Shown: positions 51,376-62,439, counted from the first letter of the stretch. The stretch is DNA of 64,000 nt from Serratia sp. DD3 (GCF_000496755.2 NZ_AYKS02000084.1:62001-126000); one strand, 5' to 3'. Notes: a model not told the origin generated them from the sequence alone. Made by a program: numbers and translations.

Positions 51376-51412
51376 TCCACCACTGGGAAGGATAGGTATC
51401 TACACATCTCTA

Positions 51413-51449
51413 AGCTGGCCCAGCGCGCTTGCCGCTTGCTGGGTCAGCT
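51413..51449. terminator. Inverted repeat between yegH and wbaP
   Basis: AGCTGGCCCAGC pairs with GCTGGGTCAGCT (one mismatch) around a 13-nt loop between the two convergent genes. No T-run. The same stretch is open for about 39 codons on the minus strand without a start, possibly a gene remnant. Confidence 0.45.
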
Positions 51450-51534
51450 CCCAGGTATACTCCGATAATAACTGCAACGTATTGAGCAAGCTTGATAAAC
51501 CTGCCAGCAAGGTGAGTTGCCCGGATGTTTACAA

Positions 51535-52968
51535 TTAGTATGCTCCATCTCTTTTCAAGACGACATTTATTGTTTTAAACAATATTGCAATATCATTCCA
51601 TAAAGACCAATTCTTCACATACCAAGCGTCAAAATATACACGAGTGTCATAATCCACATCGTTTCTGCCACTAACTTGCCATAACCCAGTCATACCTGGT
51701 TTTACCATCAGGTAATATTCTACATCGCCAGCATAGCGTTCCAATTCCTGTTCGATCACCGGACGAGGGCCAACTAAACTCATCTCACCTTTTAGGACGT
51801 TAAAAAGCTGCGGTAACTCATCCAAGCTGGTCTTCCGTATGAAACTTCCAACACGTGTAATACGTGGATCATTTTTCAATTTAAAATCTTTTTCCCACTC
51901 TAGTTGAGCCTCAGCATCATTTTCTAACAGTTTCTGTAATACTTCTTGAGAATTAGTAACCATCGAGCGGAACTTAAGACATTTGAATTTCTTTCTATTT
52001 TGACCTATTCGTTCATGTCCATAAAAAGCTGCGCCACCATCTTTAGAAACTAAGTAAGTTAAAACAAGAAGAATTGGCGACAATAAAATAATAATTGAAA
52101 TAGCCCCCAAAATATCAAACGATCTTTTTAAAAAGCGTGACGTTCTCTTAGCCAAATTATTATTAACACGTAGAATCATTACTTCATGGCTGTAAATAAA
52201 AGACATTTCAGTTCCGTAGAGAGGAACTCCTCGTAATGAAGGTATTACAGAAACAGAACGGCATGTACGGCTTGCCAGTTTCTTCAACCATATATCCCGC
52301 AAAGCATGTTCTTCGTACTCGAGTGCAACAATAAATTGTGTGGTTTCAGGATCACACTTACTCCATAGCTCATCTTCATCAGAAATTACTGGAACACCAA
52401 AAATTTCATTTTCACATTTCTGCTGGCAGGCATAAAAGCCCCGAATTGCGAATCCAAGTACTTCTTCACTTTGAAGCGCAGAGTAAGCGTCACGAGCATT
52501 TTTTCCTGAACCAATAATTATGGTATGTTTCTTCCACATTCCAAATTTATTTATCAACCTCTTAACTATAGATCGAGAAAGAGGCACTAATATTAAGGCT
52601 GAACTCCACGTTAAGAACCAAACATAACGAGAAAATTCCCACTTTGAGAATGCGACTAAAGCTAGATCAAGTATAGAAAAGATTAAGAGTGTTCTAAGTA
52701 TTTCTTTTAATTCAAACCAGAAAGGTTTTCTATAACTATAATGGCGTAGGCGAACCCAAAACCAAGTAACACAAAGTAAAGCAAGCATAACGTGGGTTAG
52801 TATTCTTGCTGGCATTTCAGATATTGGTAGATACTTACTTGCATCTGGTTCTAGCACATTAATAATTACTATCGCTAAAACTAAAGATAATACAAAAAAT
52901 ACAAAATCTGATGTTGCCAAAAAAAACTTAACAACATTTAATTTCTTTGAGTAACTATGAGCACTCAT
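51535..52968 (-). CDS. wbaP: WbaP/WcaJ undecaprenyl-phosphate hexose-1-phosphate transferase
   Basis: The 477-residue polyprenyl-phosphate hexose-1-P transferase starts the repeat unit by moving galactose-1-P or glucose-1-P onto undecaprenyl phosphate. It has four N-terminal helices, a central Rossmann-like domain (about 140-250), a fifth hydrophobic segment ([20 protein letters not shown]) and the catalytic domain with [30 protein letters not shown] and [15 protein letters not shown]. By context it is the WbaP/WcaJ of set 3. Which sugar it uses cannot be told. It is last in the set, as wcaJ follows manB in colanic acid. Confidence 0.93.
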   Translation of the reverse strand: MSAHSYSKKLNVVKFFLATSDFVFFVLSLVLAIVIINVLEPDASKYLPISEMPARILTHVMLALLCVTWFWVRLRHYSYRKPFWFELKEILRTLLIFSILDLALVAFSKWEFSRYVWFLTWSSALILVPLSRSIVKRLINKFGMWKKHTIIIGSGKNARDAYSALQSEEVLGFAIRGFYACQQKCENEIFGVPVISDEDELWSKCDPETTQFIVALEYEEHALRDIWLKKLASRTCRSVSVIPSLRGVPLYGTEMSFIYSHEVMILRVNNNLAKRTSRFLKRSFDILGAISIIILLSPILLVLTYLVSKDGGAAFYGHERIGQNRKKFKCLKFRSMVTNSQEVLQKLLENDAEAQLEWEKDFKLKNDPRITRVGSFIRKTSLDELPQLFNVLKGEMSLVGPRPVIEQELERYAGDVEYYLMVKPGMTGLWQVSGRNDVDYDTRVYFDAWYVKNWSLWNDIAILFKTINVVLKRDGAY

Positions 52969-53261
52969 ATCGATATTCCTTTATAGAAATAATCAGTACC
53001 AATAACGCTTATGCATACTAAATGCACGTCTTAATTTCGGTCGCCTACGTTTTTCATCCAATGAACTTACTGTACCTGCGACCGAATCATGGGCCAAAGG
53101 CGTGCCCCCTGATAACCCGCACCTTACCAAATCGGTCGGCACTCGGCCCTACGCATCACGGCCGGCTGCTACAAACGTATATGGTCACTCCCGATAATGC
53201 GTGTGTTTTCTTGAAAAAGTGAACAGGTATTGCAGCCATTTATCCGGGTTCTTTCTGAGTC
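52969..53261. other. Gap wbaP / galE fragment
   Basis: About 290 bp with no supported gene. A plus-strand 66-codon frame (53022-53222) has no ribosome site. The deletion that removed the rest of galE probably ended here. Confidence 0.45.
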
Positions 53262-53348
53262 TTATTGTGTGATCTTCCCCCATTCCAATAAAGCCAGAAC
53301 AGTATGGGAACCGATATAACCGGCTCCACTGATGACCATAATTGTCAT
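53262..53348 (-). pseudogene. galE: galE 5' fragment
   Basis: The minus-strand frame [20 protein letters not shown] then LEWGKITQ-stop matches the first 24 codons of GalE (compare [20 protein letters not shown] at 49270). It breaks off after that. It is the leftover of a galE copy once between manB and wbaP. DNA identity to the intact galE is high across AAGCCAGAACAGTATGGGAA but not total. Confidence 0.88.
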
Positions 53349-53395
53349 CAATCTTCCCTATTAAAATATATACCAAGATGAATCTACCTGTTCGA

Positions 53396-54760
53396 CTAAG
53401 AAAGCAACTCTAAAATCTCAGCCGTCTTTTGCTGCATTAGCATGACATCGGCTCGTGATTCCACATTTAAGCGTACAACGGATTCGGTATTAGAAAGACG
53501 CAAGTTGAAGCGCCAATCCACGAATTCAAAAGTAATCCCATCGGTATAATCAACTTCCCCGGCTAAATCTAAATAATACTGTTTAACCTTATTGATCGCG
53601 CTATCCATATCATTTAGTTTGATATTAATCTCCCCTGACGAGGGATAAGCGGCGATACGATGTTTAACTAATTGCCCTAAAGTTTGCCCCTTAACACAGA
53701 GCAACTCAGCCACCAACAGCCAGGGAATCATACCGCTGTCGCAGTAAGCAAAATCGCGAAAATAGTGATGAGCGCTCATCTCACCACCATAAATTGCTTC
53801 CTCAGTACGCATGCGTTCTTTAATAAAAGCATGACCGGTTTTTGACATCACTGGTACTCCGCCAGCTCGAGTAACAATATCAACAGTGTTCCAACTCAAG
53901 CGCGGATCGTGAATAATTTTCGCGCCAGGTTGTTTTTGCAGGAAGGCTTCAGCCAACAAACCAACAATGTAATATCCTTCAATAAACTCGCCATGTTCAT
54001 CAAACAGGAAACAGCGGTCAAAATCACCGTCAAAAGCAATCCCCATATCGGCACCATTCTCACGCACTGCATTGGCAGTATCTGAGCGGCATTCCGGCAG
54101 CAACGGATTAGGAATACCATTTGGAAAGTGACCATCTGGCTCATGGTGAACCTTAATCAACTCCACAGGTACGCTTTTTGCCTTGAACTGAGCTTCAATA
54201 GCATCAACAACATGGCCCGCAGCCCCATTACCGGAGTTAATCACCAGTTTAAGCGGTTTGAAATTTTCAGTGTTAACATAAGAGAGCACATGCTCTATAT
54301 AATCAGCCAATACATTCTGGTGTGTATAACGGCCGGCAACAGCAGATGACAGTGGGAAACGGTTCTCCTCAGCCAACTGCTGGATAATACGCAGCCCCGT
54401 ATCACCACTGATCGGACGAGAACCTTCACGAATCAGTTTCATCCCATTATAATTGATTGGATTATGGCTGGCGGTGACTTCAATGCCACCATCGGCTTTA
54501 AGATGAGAGGTGGCAAAATAAACTTCTTCCGTACCTGTCATGCCGATATCAATAACGTCCGTCCCAGCATCCTGTAAGCCTTTTGCCAAACTCAGTTTTA
54601 AGCTTTCACTAGTCAAGCGCACATCGCTGCCCAACACAACCGTTTTTGGCTTGAGATATTCAGCATAGGCACGCCCAATGCGGTAAGCAATATCATCATT
54701 CAGCTCTTCACCCAGCTTGCCACGGATGTCATACGCCTTAAAACAAGTTAACTTTTCCAT
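53396..54760 (-). CDS. manB: Phosphomannomutase
   Basis: The 454-residue alpha-D-phosphohexomutase (CpsG/RfbK type) converts mannose 6-phosphate to mannose 1-phosphate. It begins [20 protein letters not shown], has the phosphoserine loop [14 protein letters not shown], the metal loop [12 protein letters not shown] and the sugar loop [10 protein letters not shown]. The start at 54760 has AGGA 6 nt upstream; the frame continues six codons to an ATG overlapping the manC stop. It forms a GDP-mannose pair with manC. Confidence 0.95.
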   Translation of the reverse strand: MEKLTCFKAYDIRGKLGEELNDDIAYRIGRAYAEYLKPKTVVLGSDVRLTSESLKLSLAKGLQDAGTDVIDIGMTGTEEVYFATSHLKADGGIEVTASHNPINYNGMKLIREGSRPISGDTGLRIIQQLAEENRFPLSSAVAGRYTHQNVLADYIEHVLSYVNTENFKPLKLVINSGNGAAGHVVDAIEAQFKAKSVPVELIKVHHEPDGHFPNGIPNPLLPECRSDTANAVRENGADMGIAFDGDFDRCFLFDEHGEFIEGYYIVGLLAEAFLQKQPGAKIIHDPRLSWNTVDIVTRAGGVPVMSKTGHAFIKERMRTEEAIYGGEMSAHHYFRDFAYCDSGMIPWLLVAELLCVKGQTLGQLVKHRIAAYPSSGEINIKLNDMDSAINKVKQYYLDLAGEVDYTDGITFEFVDWRFNLRLSNTESVVRLNVESRADVMLMQQKTAEILELLS

Positions 54761-54774
54761 TACCAATCCTTCAC

Positions 54775-56199
54775 TCAAACCCTGCCGTAACGATCATGTA
54801 AACGCTCAATATCGTCTTCTTCCAGATAGAAACCCGAACGAACTTCAATCATTTCAAGATCGATACACCCTGGGTTTTCCAGGGTATGCACACACCCAGC
54901 AGGAATAAAAGTAGACTGGTTCTCTGACAATAAAAACTCTTTATCATCAAGATTAACTTTGGCCGTACCGCTCACCACAATCCAGTGCTCGGCGCGGTGG
55001 AAATGACGCTGTAGGGATAACCCCTCCCCCGGATGGACAATGATCTTTTTCACTTGGTAATGCTCGCCACTGTCGACTTCGCAGATTTTGCCCCAAGGAC
55101 GGTATGAAGAGGAGTGCTGACGGTAATGATGCAGATTACGCCTCTTTAGCTCATCAACCACTTTTTTAACGTGCTGTACCTGACCTTTTGACGCGATCAA
55201 CAAAGCATCATTGGTATTGATAACAACCATATTGTCCAGACCAATAGTGGCAACCAAGGCAGAATCTGACGAAATGTAGTTATTGTGAGAGTTGATGGCG
55301 ATGATTTCTCCACTGTTCACATTACCTAAGCTATCTTTTTCTGACACATCCCACAGAGAAGACCAAGAGCCTACATCACTCCAACCTGCGTCGATTGGGA
55401 TCACCACCGCATCGCTGGTTTTTTCCATCACCGCATAATCAATAGAATCACTGGGGCAATGTTCAAAGGCTGCTTTTTCCACACGGATAAAATTCATATC
55501 ACGCTTACTGTCCGCGATAGACTCCCGTGTGTTGATGAAAATCTTCGGGCTGAATGCTTTTAACTCTTGTAAAAATTTGGCAGCTTTAAACATAAACATG
55601 CCACTGTTCCAGCTGTATTCACCAGACGCGAGGTATTCACGTGCCTTTTCTAAACCGGGTTTTTCAACAAAGCAATCCACCTTGAAACAGGCGTCGGACA
55701 GTAAATTACCACGTTTGATATAACCGTAACCCGTCTCCGGGTGCTCGGGGATAATGCCAAAGGTCACCAAGTGGTTTCGTTTAGCAAACGGCAAGGCAGT
55801 TTCAATTGCGGAATGGAAATTTTCTACTTTTTTAACCAGATGATCGGCAGCCAGCACCAGCAGAATGCTATCTGGATCTTGCTCTGCGGCAAGATGAGCC
55901 GCCAGGGCAACGGCGGGAGCAGTGTTACGACCAACAGGCTCCAAGATAATATTGGTTGCCAATTGACCAATTTCGCGCAGTTGTTCAGCAACCAGGAAAC
56001 GGTGATTTTCGTTGCAGATAACTAGTGGCGCAGCTATCTCTACGCCAGCTAAGCCAGACAAACGCCGCAAGGTCTGCTGCAACAGACTAAAACCACTGTC
56101 ATCAATAGACAGAAATTGCTTGGGAAACGATTCACGCGATAACGGCCAGAGGCGACTCCCGGTCCCTCCAGCCATAACCACTGGAATGATTTTTGACAT
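54775..56199 (-). CDS. manC: Mannose-1-phosphate guanylyltransferase
   Basis: The 474-residue protein makes GDP-mannose. The N-terminal nucleotidyltransferase has [25 protein letters not shown]-type signature (residues 6-30), and the C-terminal cupin carries the mannose 6-phosphate isomerase-like motif [18 protein letters not shown]. Length equals the ManC/CpsB family (about 478). It overlaps manB's upstream frame and is cotranscribed with it. GDP-mannose may be used directly; no gmd/fcl fucose genes are in the window. Confidence 0.96.
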   Translation of the reverse strand: MSKIIPVVMAGGTGSRLWPLSRESFPKQFLSIDDSGFSLLQQTLRRLSGLAGVEIAAPLVICNENHRFLVAEQLREIGQLATNIILEPVGRNTAPAVALAAHLAAEQDPDSILLVLAADHLVKKVENFHSAIETALPFAKRNHLVTFGIIPEHPETGYGYIKRGNLLSDACFKVDCFVEKPGLEKAREYLASGEYSWNSGMFMFKAAKFLQELKAFSPKIFINTRESIADSKRDMNFIRVEKAAFEHCPSDSIDYAVMEKTSDAVVIPIDAGWSDVGSWSSLWDVSEKDSLGNVNSGEIIAINSHNNYISSDSALVATIGLDNMVVINTNDALLIASKGQVQHVKKVVDELKRRNLHHYRQHSSSYRPWGKICEVDSGEHYQVKKIIVHPGEGLSLQRHFHRAEHWIVVSGTAKVNLDDKEFLLSENQSTFIPAGCVHTLENPGCIDLEMIEVRSGFYLEEDDIERLHDRYGRV

Positions 56200-56387
56200 T
56201 AATTAATCCTTTAACTATACCTTTCTTACTTCAAACCGCTTGGGTGTTAGCTACGCTCAATCACTCTAGTCACATAATTGGCTATGCTCCTAGGGGTTAA
56301 TGAACCTCATCCATAAGGTTCACCCTGCGCGCCAGCACAAGTGCTATTTAAAATGCGCTGCATTTTATCAAGCCATATAAAATACTT

Positions 56388-57545
56388 TTAATATACAACC
56401 TGCTTACTTTCCTTGAAAATCAACCATTTATTTTCTACGTAATTTTGAATTTCATTTCTAAATCTCTCCTCAGAAAAACGCAAGGCATTATCGCGGCAAT
56501 CAGTCGGGGAAATTGAGTCGCCAACCTGTTCAAACAGATTAACGGCATCCATCAAGGAAGCTGGGGTTTGTGAATTATAAAAAATACCCGTTGCATTCTT
56601 CACGCCATAAGGACGAATAGTTTCCAGCACTCCACCTTTACCAAAGGCAATCACAGGTGTTCCGCAGGCCTGGGCTTCAACAGGTGTGATACCGAAATCC
56701 TCTTCTGCGGCAAAAACAAACGCTTTAGCTTTCTGCATATGATTTTTCATTATATCATCAGATTGGTAACCAAGAATTTCTACGTTACTACCTGCCTTCG
56801 ATTTTATCTTGGCCATTTCTGATCCATCACCAATAACAACCAATTTTTTGTCCGGCATCAAACTAAAGGCTTCGACGATAAGGTCCATACGTTTATAAGG
56901 CACCATACGTGATGCAGTAAAATAGTAATCTGATTTCTCTTCATGGAGAGTAAATCGTTCAACATCCACCGGGGGATAAATTACATCGGCACTTCTTCCA
57001 TACACTTTTTTTATTCTACGCGCAATAAAATGCGAATTAGCGATAAAATGATCAACGCTATTTGCCGTACGATAATCCCAGACTCTTATTTTATGTAATA
57101 GCCACTTGGCAATTAATCCTTTTAGCCCTTTATCCAACCCTGCTTCTTGCAAATATTGATGTTGCAGATCCCAGGCATACCTTATTGGCGAGTGGACATA
57201 GCTAATATGCAACTGGTCAGGACCAACCAGAATTCCTTTTGCAACCGCATGGCTACTAGACAGAATAATATCATGATTAGAAACATTCAATTGTTCGATG
57301 GCCAAAGGCATCAGAGGTAAGTATTTTTGATATTTTTTCTTAGCAAATGGTAGCCTCTGAATAAATGTCGTTTTTGCAACTTTACCATGAAATAGACCTC
57401 TGGTATTTTCTGATAGGAAGTCTATAACTGAGTATAACTCTGATTCTGGGTAAATATCAATAAACTCTTTAATTACTCGCTCAGCACCAGAATATGTCAC
57501 TAACCAATCTGCTACTATCGCCACGCTTGTATCGCTTAATGTCAT
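56388..57545 (-). CDS. Family 4 glycosyltransferase (WbaZ-like)
   Basis: The 385-residue GT-B enzyme starts MTLSDTSVAIVADWLVTYSG, with GAERVIKEF, SSSHAVAKGI, SYVHSPIRYAWDLQHQYL and the C-terminal donor site EEDFGITPVEAQACGTPVIA (E-x7-E motif). This is the pattern of WbaZ/mannosyltransferase-type GT4 proteins encoded next to manC in many clusters, suggesting GDP-mannose as donor. The start at 57545 has GAGG 5 nt upstream; the frame extends eight codons further. Confidence 0.88.
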   Translation of the reverse strand: MTLSDTSVAIVADWLVTYSGAERVIKEFIDIYPESELYSVIDFLSENTRGLFHGKVAKTTFIQRLPFAKKKYQKYLPLMPLAIEQLNVSNHDIILSSSHAVAKGILVGPDQLHISYVHSPIRYAWDLQHQYLQEAGLDKGLKGLIAKWLLHKIRVWDYRTANSVDHFIANSHFIARRIKKVYGRSADVIYPPVDVERFTLHEEKSDYYFTASRMVPYKRMDLIVEAFSLMPDKKLVVIGDGSEMAKIKSKAGSNVEILGYQSDDIMKNHMQKAKAFVFAAEEDFGITPVEAQACGTPVIAFGKGGVLETIRPYGVKNATGIFYNSQTPASLMDAVNLFEQVGDSISPTDCRDNALRFSEERFRNEIQNYVENKWLIFKESKQVVY

Positions 57546-58207
57546 ATATTCCTCAAATATTAAGATCACGTTCTGAACTTACCACATATGTTGCGCTGGT
57601 GCTTAGGTATTTTGCTTACGTTCAGATACTCAGAACTACCAGAGTCTCCCTAACCCACCAGCACAGGTATCGTTCAAAACAACACACACACTTTATCTAT
57701 GCACCATCAAACCCTATTTCTTCGCTAATTATGTGAATGAGTATGGTGGTATATTTAATGCATATTATCGCTGGTAGTGGCTCATGAATTATTTTGGTAA
57801 AACTCCTACACATAGACAACTGGTTAGTCACATTTTAGTAGGTTTAACCTCTGGTTTATTAATACCACTCATTACATTTTACATTATTCAAAGAATGAAT
57901 ATTAACTTCTTATTAGAATGCTCAAAAAGCTTCAGGCTATGGCATAAATCGAAATGAAATTAATATTTTTAAGTCGAGCGGGTAGAGTTTTTGGTGATGT
58001 TTCCAATGATCTCCACGTAGACTATTGTTTACGTTGCTGACAACATGCAACAATCGCTTTGCAAACAAAAATGATATTTTCAAAACTACTATTATCATTT
58101 AGTAATCTGTAGGGGTAGAAATAAAATCTTCAATTCATAATCCCCGTGATCTTGCAGTGAATTATAGTGTAAACCAGTCACAACCAAAATAAGGATAACA
58201 ACACCAT
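57546..58207. other. Large gap in set 3 between polymerase and glycosyltransferase
   Basis: About 660 bp, very AT-rich, within an operon read on the minus strand. The only supported object is a 57-codon plus-strand frame at 57784-57957. No minus-strand gene or remnant is recognised. Confidence 0.5.
57784..57957 (+). CDS. Small single-helix membrane ORF, antisense to set 3
   Basis: A 57-residue frame MNYFGKTPTHRQLVSHILVG continues into a clear transmembrane stretch (LTSGLLIPLITFYIIQ) and a basic C-terminus (FRLWHKSK). The composition is that of a real small membrane protein: a polar N-terminus, one 20-residue helix, a positive tail. The ribosome site is weak (GGTAG 8 nt upstream). It runs opposite to the genes around it. 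I do not recognise a family. Confidence 0.4.
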   Translation: MNYFGKTPTHRQLVSHILVGLTSGLLIPLITFYIIQRMNINFLLECSKSFRLWHKSK

Positions 58208-59455
58208 CTAATTACTAAATTTTTTAAGCTCTCTGTAAACATAACAACAGGCTATACCAAGTGGAGCAGCGAGTTGGGGGGCACCCATGAACGGCTGGGG
58301 ATCACCAAGTGGCATTATTACAGCCCCAAGTACAGCAACTAATTGTCCACTTGAACCTAGTGTATTACTTTTTATTATGTATCTCACTCCTCTATTTATA
58401 ATTATAAAAATCAAAAAGATACAAATGATACTATTAAATATTCCAGAAGTTGACCAAGCATCTATAATACTATTATGCGGAGGCCAACTGGGACTAATAC
58501 CATATTGACTAGCTAATACCCCTATTTTATTCCCCCAGCCACCATAGCCAAGACCAAGTAGTGGGCTACTCCAAAACATATCCGATGCAAATGCAATAAG
58601 ATTTAATCTATCATCGGTTGTCTTAGCAACATCTTTGCCAAATGCAGATGACGTAATAATGCTGTCAATATAATAAGTCAACACCATAAATAGGAATGTA
58701 AATAAGAGAAAAATAAGCCATCGCAGTCCTAAATTTTTTTTACCAGGTTTTAAAAATGATAAGGCAAAAGTGAATATAAAAGAGCCTAACATTATAAGCA
58801 CAGCTGATTTAGACCCCGAAAAAAATACCGCGAAAACATTCATTATAAGCAAACATAAAAACATGAATCTACTTACTACCCTTTTTATCATTATAATTAA
58901 ACCAACACATACTAGATGAAGAGAAGCAGCAGTATTCGCATTATCGAAGACGCCACCGGCTTTATCTATACTCGTCACGTTGAAAGCGTTATCAAATACA
59001 AGCCGATCAGGATTCTTAAATAACTCAAGAAAGTTAATAATAAAAGCAGATTCGATGTCGGGTCTGAATCTAAACAATATAATCATAAATGCATTTAGAG
59101 AGGAAGATAAAAGAAAAATCTTTATGAGCTTTAAAGCTCCTTCACTGTTTTTTATCTCTTTAAATACTGCATATGTAACAATAAAAATATATCCAAAAAC
59201 AATATGATACTGCCAAAGCCCTATTGCTGGCGACCAAAAAAAACTAATCAAATTTAGGAAAAGTGAAAGCAGAAAAAAAGAAAACAATGGATCTCTAAGA
59301 TTTGTAACTTTAATAAAAGGGAGACACATTGCCATAACTATCGCAGATAATGGTATATACGAACCAGCGACCCTGAACAGGTATACTTGATAACAAGATA
59401 ATATCATCAAGACTGAAAGTATATTTATTACAACTTTTTGTCTACTGAGCATCAT
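58208..59455 (-). CDS. wzy: Wzy/O-antigen ligase-family polymerase of set 3
   Basis: The 415-residue protein has about eleven helices and the Wzy_C (PF04932) pattern: a central FFSGSKSAVLIMLGSF helix and a large outer loop with GLGYGGWGN and WPPHNSIIDAWSTSG, where PHN is the conserved site in ligases and polymerases. Given its place in a cluster with a flippase and initiating transferase it is the chain polymerase of set 3. It could instead be a ligase. It has no sequence resemblance to the polymerase of set 2. Confidence 0.83.
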   Translation of the reverse strand: MMLSRQKVVINILSVLMILSCYQVYLFRVAGSYIPLSAIVMAMCLPFIKVTNLRDPLFSFFLLSLFLNLISFFWSPAIGLWQYHIVFGYIFIVTYAVFKEIKNSEGALKLIKIFLLSSSLNAFMIILFRFRPDIESAFIINFLELFKNPDRLVFDNAFNVTSIDKAGGVFDNANTAASLHLVCVGLIIMIKRVVSRFMFLCLLIMNVFAVFFSGSKSAVLIMLGSFIFTFALSFLKPGKKNLGLRWLIFLLFTFLFMVLTYYIDSIITSSAFGKDVAKTTDDRLNLIAFASDMFWSSPLLGLGYGGWGNKIGVLASQYGISPSWPPHNSIIDAWSTSGIFNSIICIFLIFIIINRGVRYIIKSNTLGSSGQLVAVLGAVIMPLGDPQPFMGAPQLAAPLGIACCYVYRELKKFSN

Positions 59456-59847
59456 AACAATTACATTCCCTAAACTGCTGCTAAGATTATGTCCTAAATT
59501 AACTTGACAATGCTTTCTTCAGTACCTGAAGTTATCATTAAATTGGGACATTAGCATGTAAAAAAACAGTTTTTTAATAAAAAGAAAACAGCAGATTCAA
59601 GTCCGAAGTATAACGCTACTGATCTGTTCTGGACTTCACTTCCAGCCCCGAGCCAACCAAAAGATCAAATGTCCAAATCAAATGCCCTTAAGTATACATA
59701 TATTTTCGCTGTGGCTCGCTGTCTGAATACGTAGAATTCGGTAAGGATTTATTTATCTACTCGATGGCAATCTAAATATTCATGATAAGAATACACAGTT
59801 ATTAATATAGATGAAAAAATATTTTTAATAAAAATAATTATATATCA
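59456..59847. other. Gap in set 3
   Basis: About 390 bp of AT-rich sequence between the polymerase gene and a glycosyltransferase gene, same strand. I see no gene, remnant or terminator. Confidence 0.4.
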
Positions 59848-61014
59848 TTAATCGGAATTTGCCCCTGATTTTTTATTATCGTAAACCTCATTTATTATCT
59901 CTAGATACTGCATTGCCCCTTTTTCCCAAGAGTGTGCAATCGCAGTATTCCGTGCATTGATTGACATTTCCTTATACAGATTCTCATCTCTTATTAGTTT
60001 TATTATTTTTTCACTGATATCCTTTCCATCTTGCTTAATAAAGAACCCATTATAACCATCTTCGAGATACTCGGGGATGCCACCAACATTCGTCATCAAT
60101 ACTGGTAGACCAGTTGACATGCTCTCTAAACCAACTAAAGCCCATGTTTCGTAGGAACTAGGTAAAACAAATAAATCAGCTTTATGGTACATTTCAATCA
60201 GCTCTTTACCGAGTACTGTACCAGCAAAATGAACCCGTCCACTTACACCATGCGATTCTACAAGGTCTATATATTTTTTAGACGAACTTCCAGCCCCCCC
60301 TACAATATGCAACTGAATAAAATCAGGCAAGTAAGATAAGCTTTCTATAATGAATTGCAAACCTTTCGCCTTAAATTGATGACCAACAAAAATGAGATTA
60401 AATTTACCTGGAGATATATTCCTTTCCTTATAAGAATAATATTGAGGATTTACACCATTATTAATATTAAGTAAACTATTTTCTTTTGAACAATATGGTA
60501 TTACATCAATTAGTGTTTTCTTCGAAACAGCCACTATTACTTTCCCTCTGGCAAATTTCAAAAAGCATAGTTCCCTTATACCTCTAAAAAGAAAAACTGG
60601 ATTACACCACTTAAAGTACTTTATAATTCCAGTTCTAATTTTATTTTCATAGTTAAAAACATTATGCATGACATAAATATCACCGCAATTACCCTCAAGA
60701 TTATGGTTTATTACAACTCTATTTTCATCTAACTGTCGAACACAGGCTTTTGAAAATAAAAAGAATAATAAAATCTGAAAAAAATGCCTTATGGTTTTTG
60801 TAAGTTTATTTTTTGCTTGCCATTTTTTGAGTTTATTTCCCAATGGAGTATATACAATATCTAAAGATTCAACCTTATTATCACATTGAGCATCAGTTAT
60901 AAGAATAACATTATAGCCCTGGTCAATGAAGCATTGACTCGTTTCAAAAACAACACGCCCACCACCAGAATCAGTTGCATCACGTGCAACTTGCACAATA
61001 TAGGGTTTTTTCAC
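59848..61014 (-). CDS. Family 4 glycosyltransferase
   Basis: The 388-residue GT-B enzyme begins with a GTG (MKKPYIVQVARDATDSGGGR) preceded by AAGGA. The N-terminal acceptor domain has SGGGRVVFETSQCF; the donor domain has FVGHQFKAKGLQFIIESL and PSSYETWALVGLESMSTGLP with the E-x7-E motif (E in YETWALVGLE). Donor and acceptor are unknown. Very AT-rich like its neighbours. Confidence 0.85.
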   Translation of the reverse strand: MKKPYIVQVARDATDSGGGRVVFETSQCFIDQGYNVILITDAQCDNKVESLDIVYTPLGNKLKKWQAKNKLTKTIRHFFQILLFFLFSKACVRQLDENRVVINHNLEGNCGDIYVMHNVFNYENKIRTGIIKYFKWCNPVFLFRGIRELCFLKFARGKVIVAVSKKTLIDVIPYCSKENSLLNINNGVNPQYYSYKERNISPGKFNLIFVGHQFKAKGLQFIIESLSYLPDFIQLHIVGGAGSSSKKYIDLVESHGVSGRVHFAGTVLGKELIEMYHKADLFVLPSSYETWALVGLESMSTGLPVLMTNVGGIPEYLEDGYNGFFIKQDGKDISEKIIKLIRDENLYKEMSINARNTAIAHSWEKGAMQYLEIINEVYDNKKSGANSD

Positions 61015-61260
61015 CTAATGTATCCTTGATTAAAAAAAATAGACATTTTAACGCAGTAACAAAAAAACACACACCTGTATAAAAATATAATGATTGGTTG
61101 GTCTATATACGTCCCAATCAAAACTGCTTGAGCGCAAATCACAATACTAATTTAATGATGAGTCTATACTTTATCATGCTCTAATAATTATGATTTATAG
61201 TCGAGTTAAATGATTCTTCTTGTACTCCGTGGAGTATAGAAAAGTAGTCTCAGTTTATTT

Positions 61261-62439
61261 TCACTGACGATAACGGTTAATTATCTCAAACATCTTTTCA
61301 GTCCTAGCTTCATAGGTATAATGTTTAGCTAATTCTTGTATTTTACTTAATGATGGTGCTTTCCCATCTAATATGTTTTCTATTGCCTGTATAAAACCCT
61401 CGTTCGAAGTCGTAATCATTATATATTCAGAAAACTCTCTTATCGACACAAGATCAACACTCACAATATTCCTGCCTGCTGCAAGATATTCGAAAAATTT
61501 CATCGGAAACATCGAAGCAGTATATTCGTTTATATTATTGGGAAGTAATGCAACATCGAATGCTTTCAAATAATTTGGCAATTCTTGATATGGACGAGGG
61601 CCGATAATCTTGATGTTATCTAATTCTTTTAAGCGAGAAACATCTGTAGAGGGGTCTCCCTCTCCGACATCGCCAATCATAACTAACGTCCATTCGGGGT
61701 GGGATTTAGCTATTGCGACTAATAGATCAAAATTGACCTTATAACTACTGATTGCTCCAATAAACCCGAGGATTGGAGTTTTATATTTTCGCATATCATC
61801 AGGAATTGCCAAGTTTTCATCTAAAGCCTGACTGAAATGATTATAATCGGCAACATTAGAGAAATAATGAACATTGTTGCTCCATTTCTTTCGCGATTCA
61901 AACAATGTGGGTGATGTTACAAATACAATATCAACCCCCTTTGTCAATGCTTCTTCTGCAGACTCAAGTATGCTAACTGGCATTCCTGGTTGAGCTTTTA
62001 TTTCATCAACGCAATGATAGACTGTGTACGAAAACTTATCTATATTCAGAAAATTGCTTGTCAGAGGATTGTATGTCCATAGCATGGTTTCTTTAAAAGC
62101 GAGTTTTTTGCACCAAAAAGATAACAAACAACTTAACAAAAATTTATTTAACTTCCTTATAATGGCATATTTATTGAATGGTATTGATATTGGTGACCAA
62201 ACCCATATGTTCTCCCTCACCTTTCTTGGTGGCTTACTGGCCTTAACCAGTCGAGACATGATTCTTTTTATATCTTTTTTGTTTACGCTAGGTCTGCGTA
62301 ACCCCAACGATTCTATATATAAGACCCGATGTCCTCTTTTGGCGAGTGTAAGTGCAACATGTTGTTTATTGGTCCAAAAAGGGTTATCCCAGTCAGCTGT
62401 GGACAATACTACAATATCCTTTTTTATTTCTAAATCCAT
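61261..62439 (-). CDS. Glycosyltransferase, GT-B fold
   Basis: The 392-residue protein reads VVLSTADWDNPFWTNKQHVA at the start, ILGFIGAISSYKVNFDLLVA in the hinge region and LLPNNINEYTASMFPMKFFE followed by YLAAGRNIVS in the donor site. This layout matches GT-B proteins labelled family 1 or 4 in capsule clusters. It starts 33 bp after the MurJ-like gene. The sugar is unknown. Confidence 0.83.
   Translation of the reverse strand: MDLEIKKDIVVLSTADWDNPFWTNKQHVALTLAKRGHRVLYIESLGLRRPSVNKKDIKRIMSRLVKASKPPRKVRENIWVWSPISIPFNKYAIIRKLNKFLLSCLLSFWCKKLAFKETMLWTYNPLTSNFLNIDKFSYTVYHCVDEIKAQPGMPVSILESAEEALTKGVDIVFVTSPTLFESRKKWSNNVHYFSNVADYNHFSQALDENLAIPDDMRKYKTPILGFIGAISSYKVNFDLLVAIAKSHPEWTLVMIGDVGEGDPSTDVSRLKELDNIKIIGPRPYQELPNYLKAFDVALLPNNINEYTASMFPMKFFEYLAAGRNIVSVDLVSIREFSEYIMITTSNEGFIQAIENILDGKAPSLSKIQELAKHYTYEARTEKMFEIINRYRQ

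Noticed and set aside
53022..53222. 66-codon plus-strand ORF right of wbaP
   Set aside because: No ribosome site, low-complexity composition, and it sits in the deletion gap left by galE decay.
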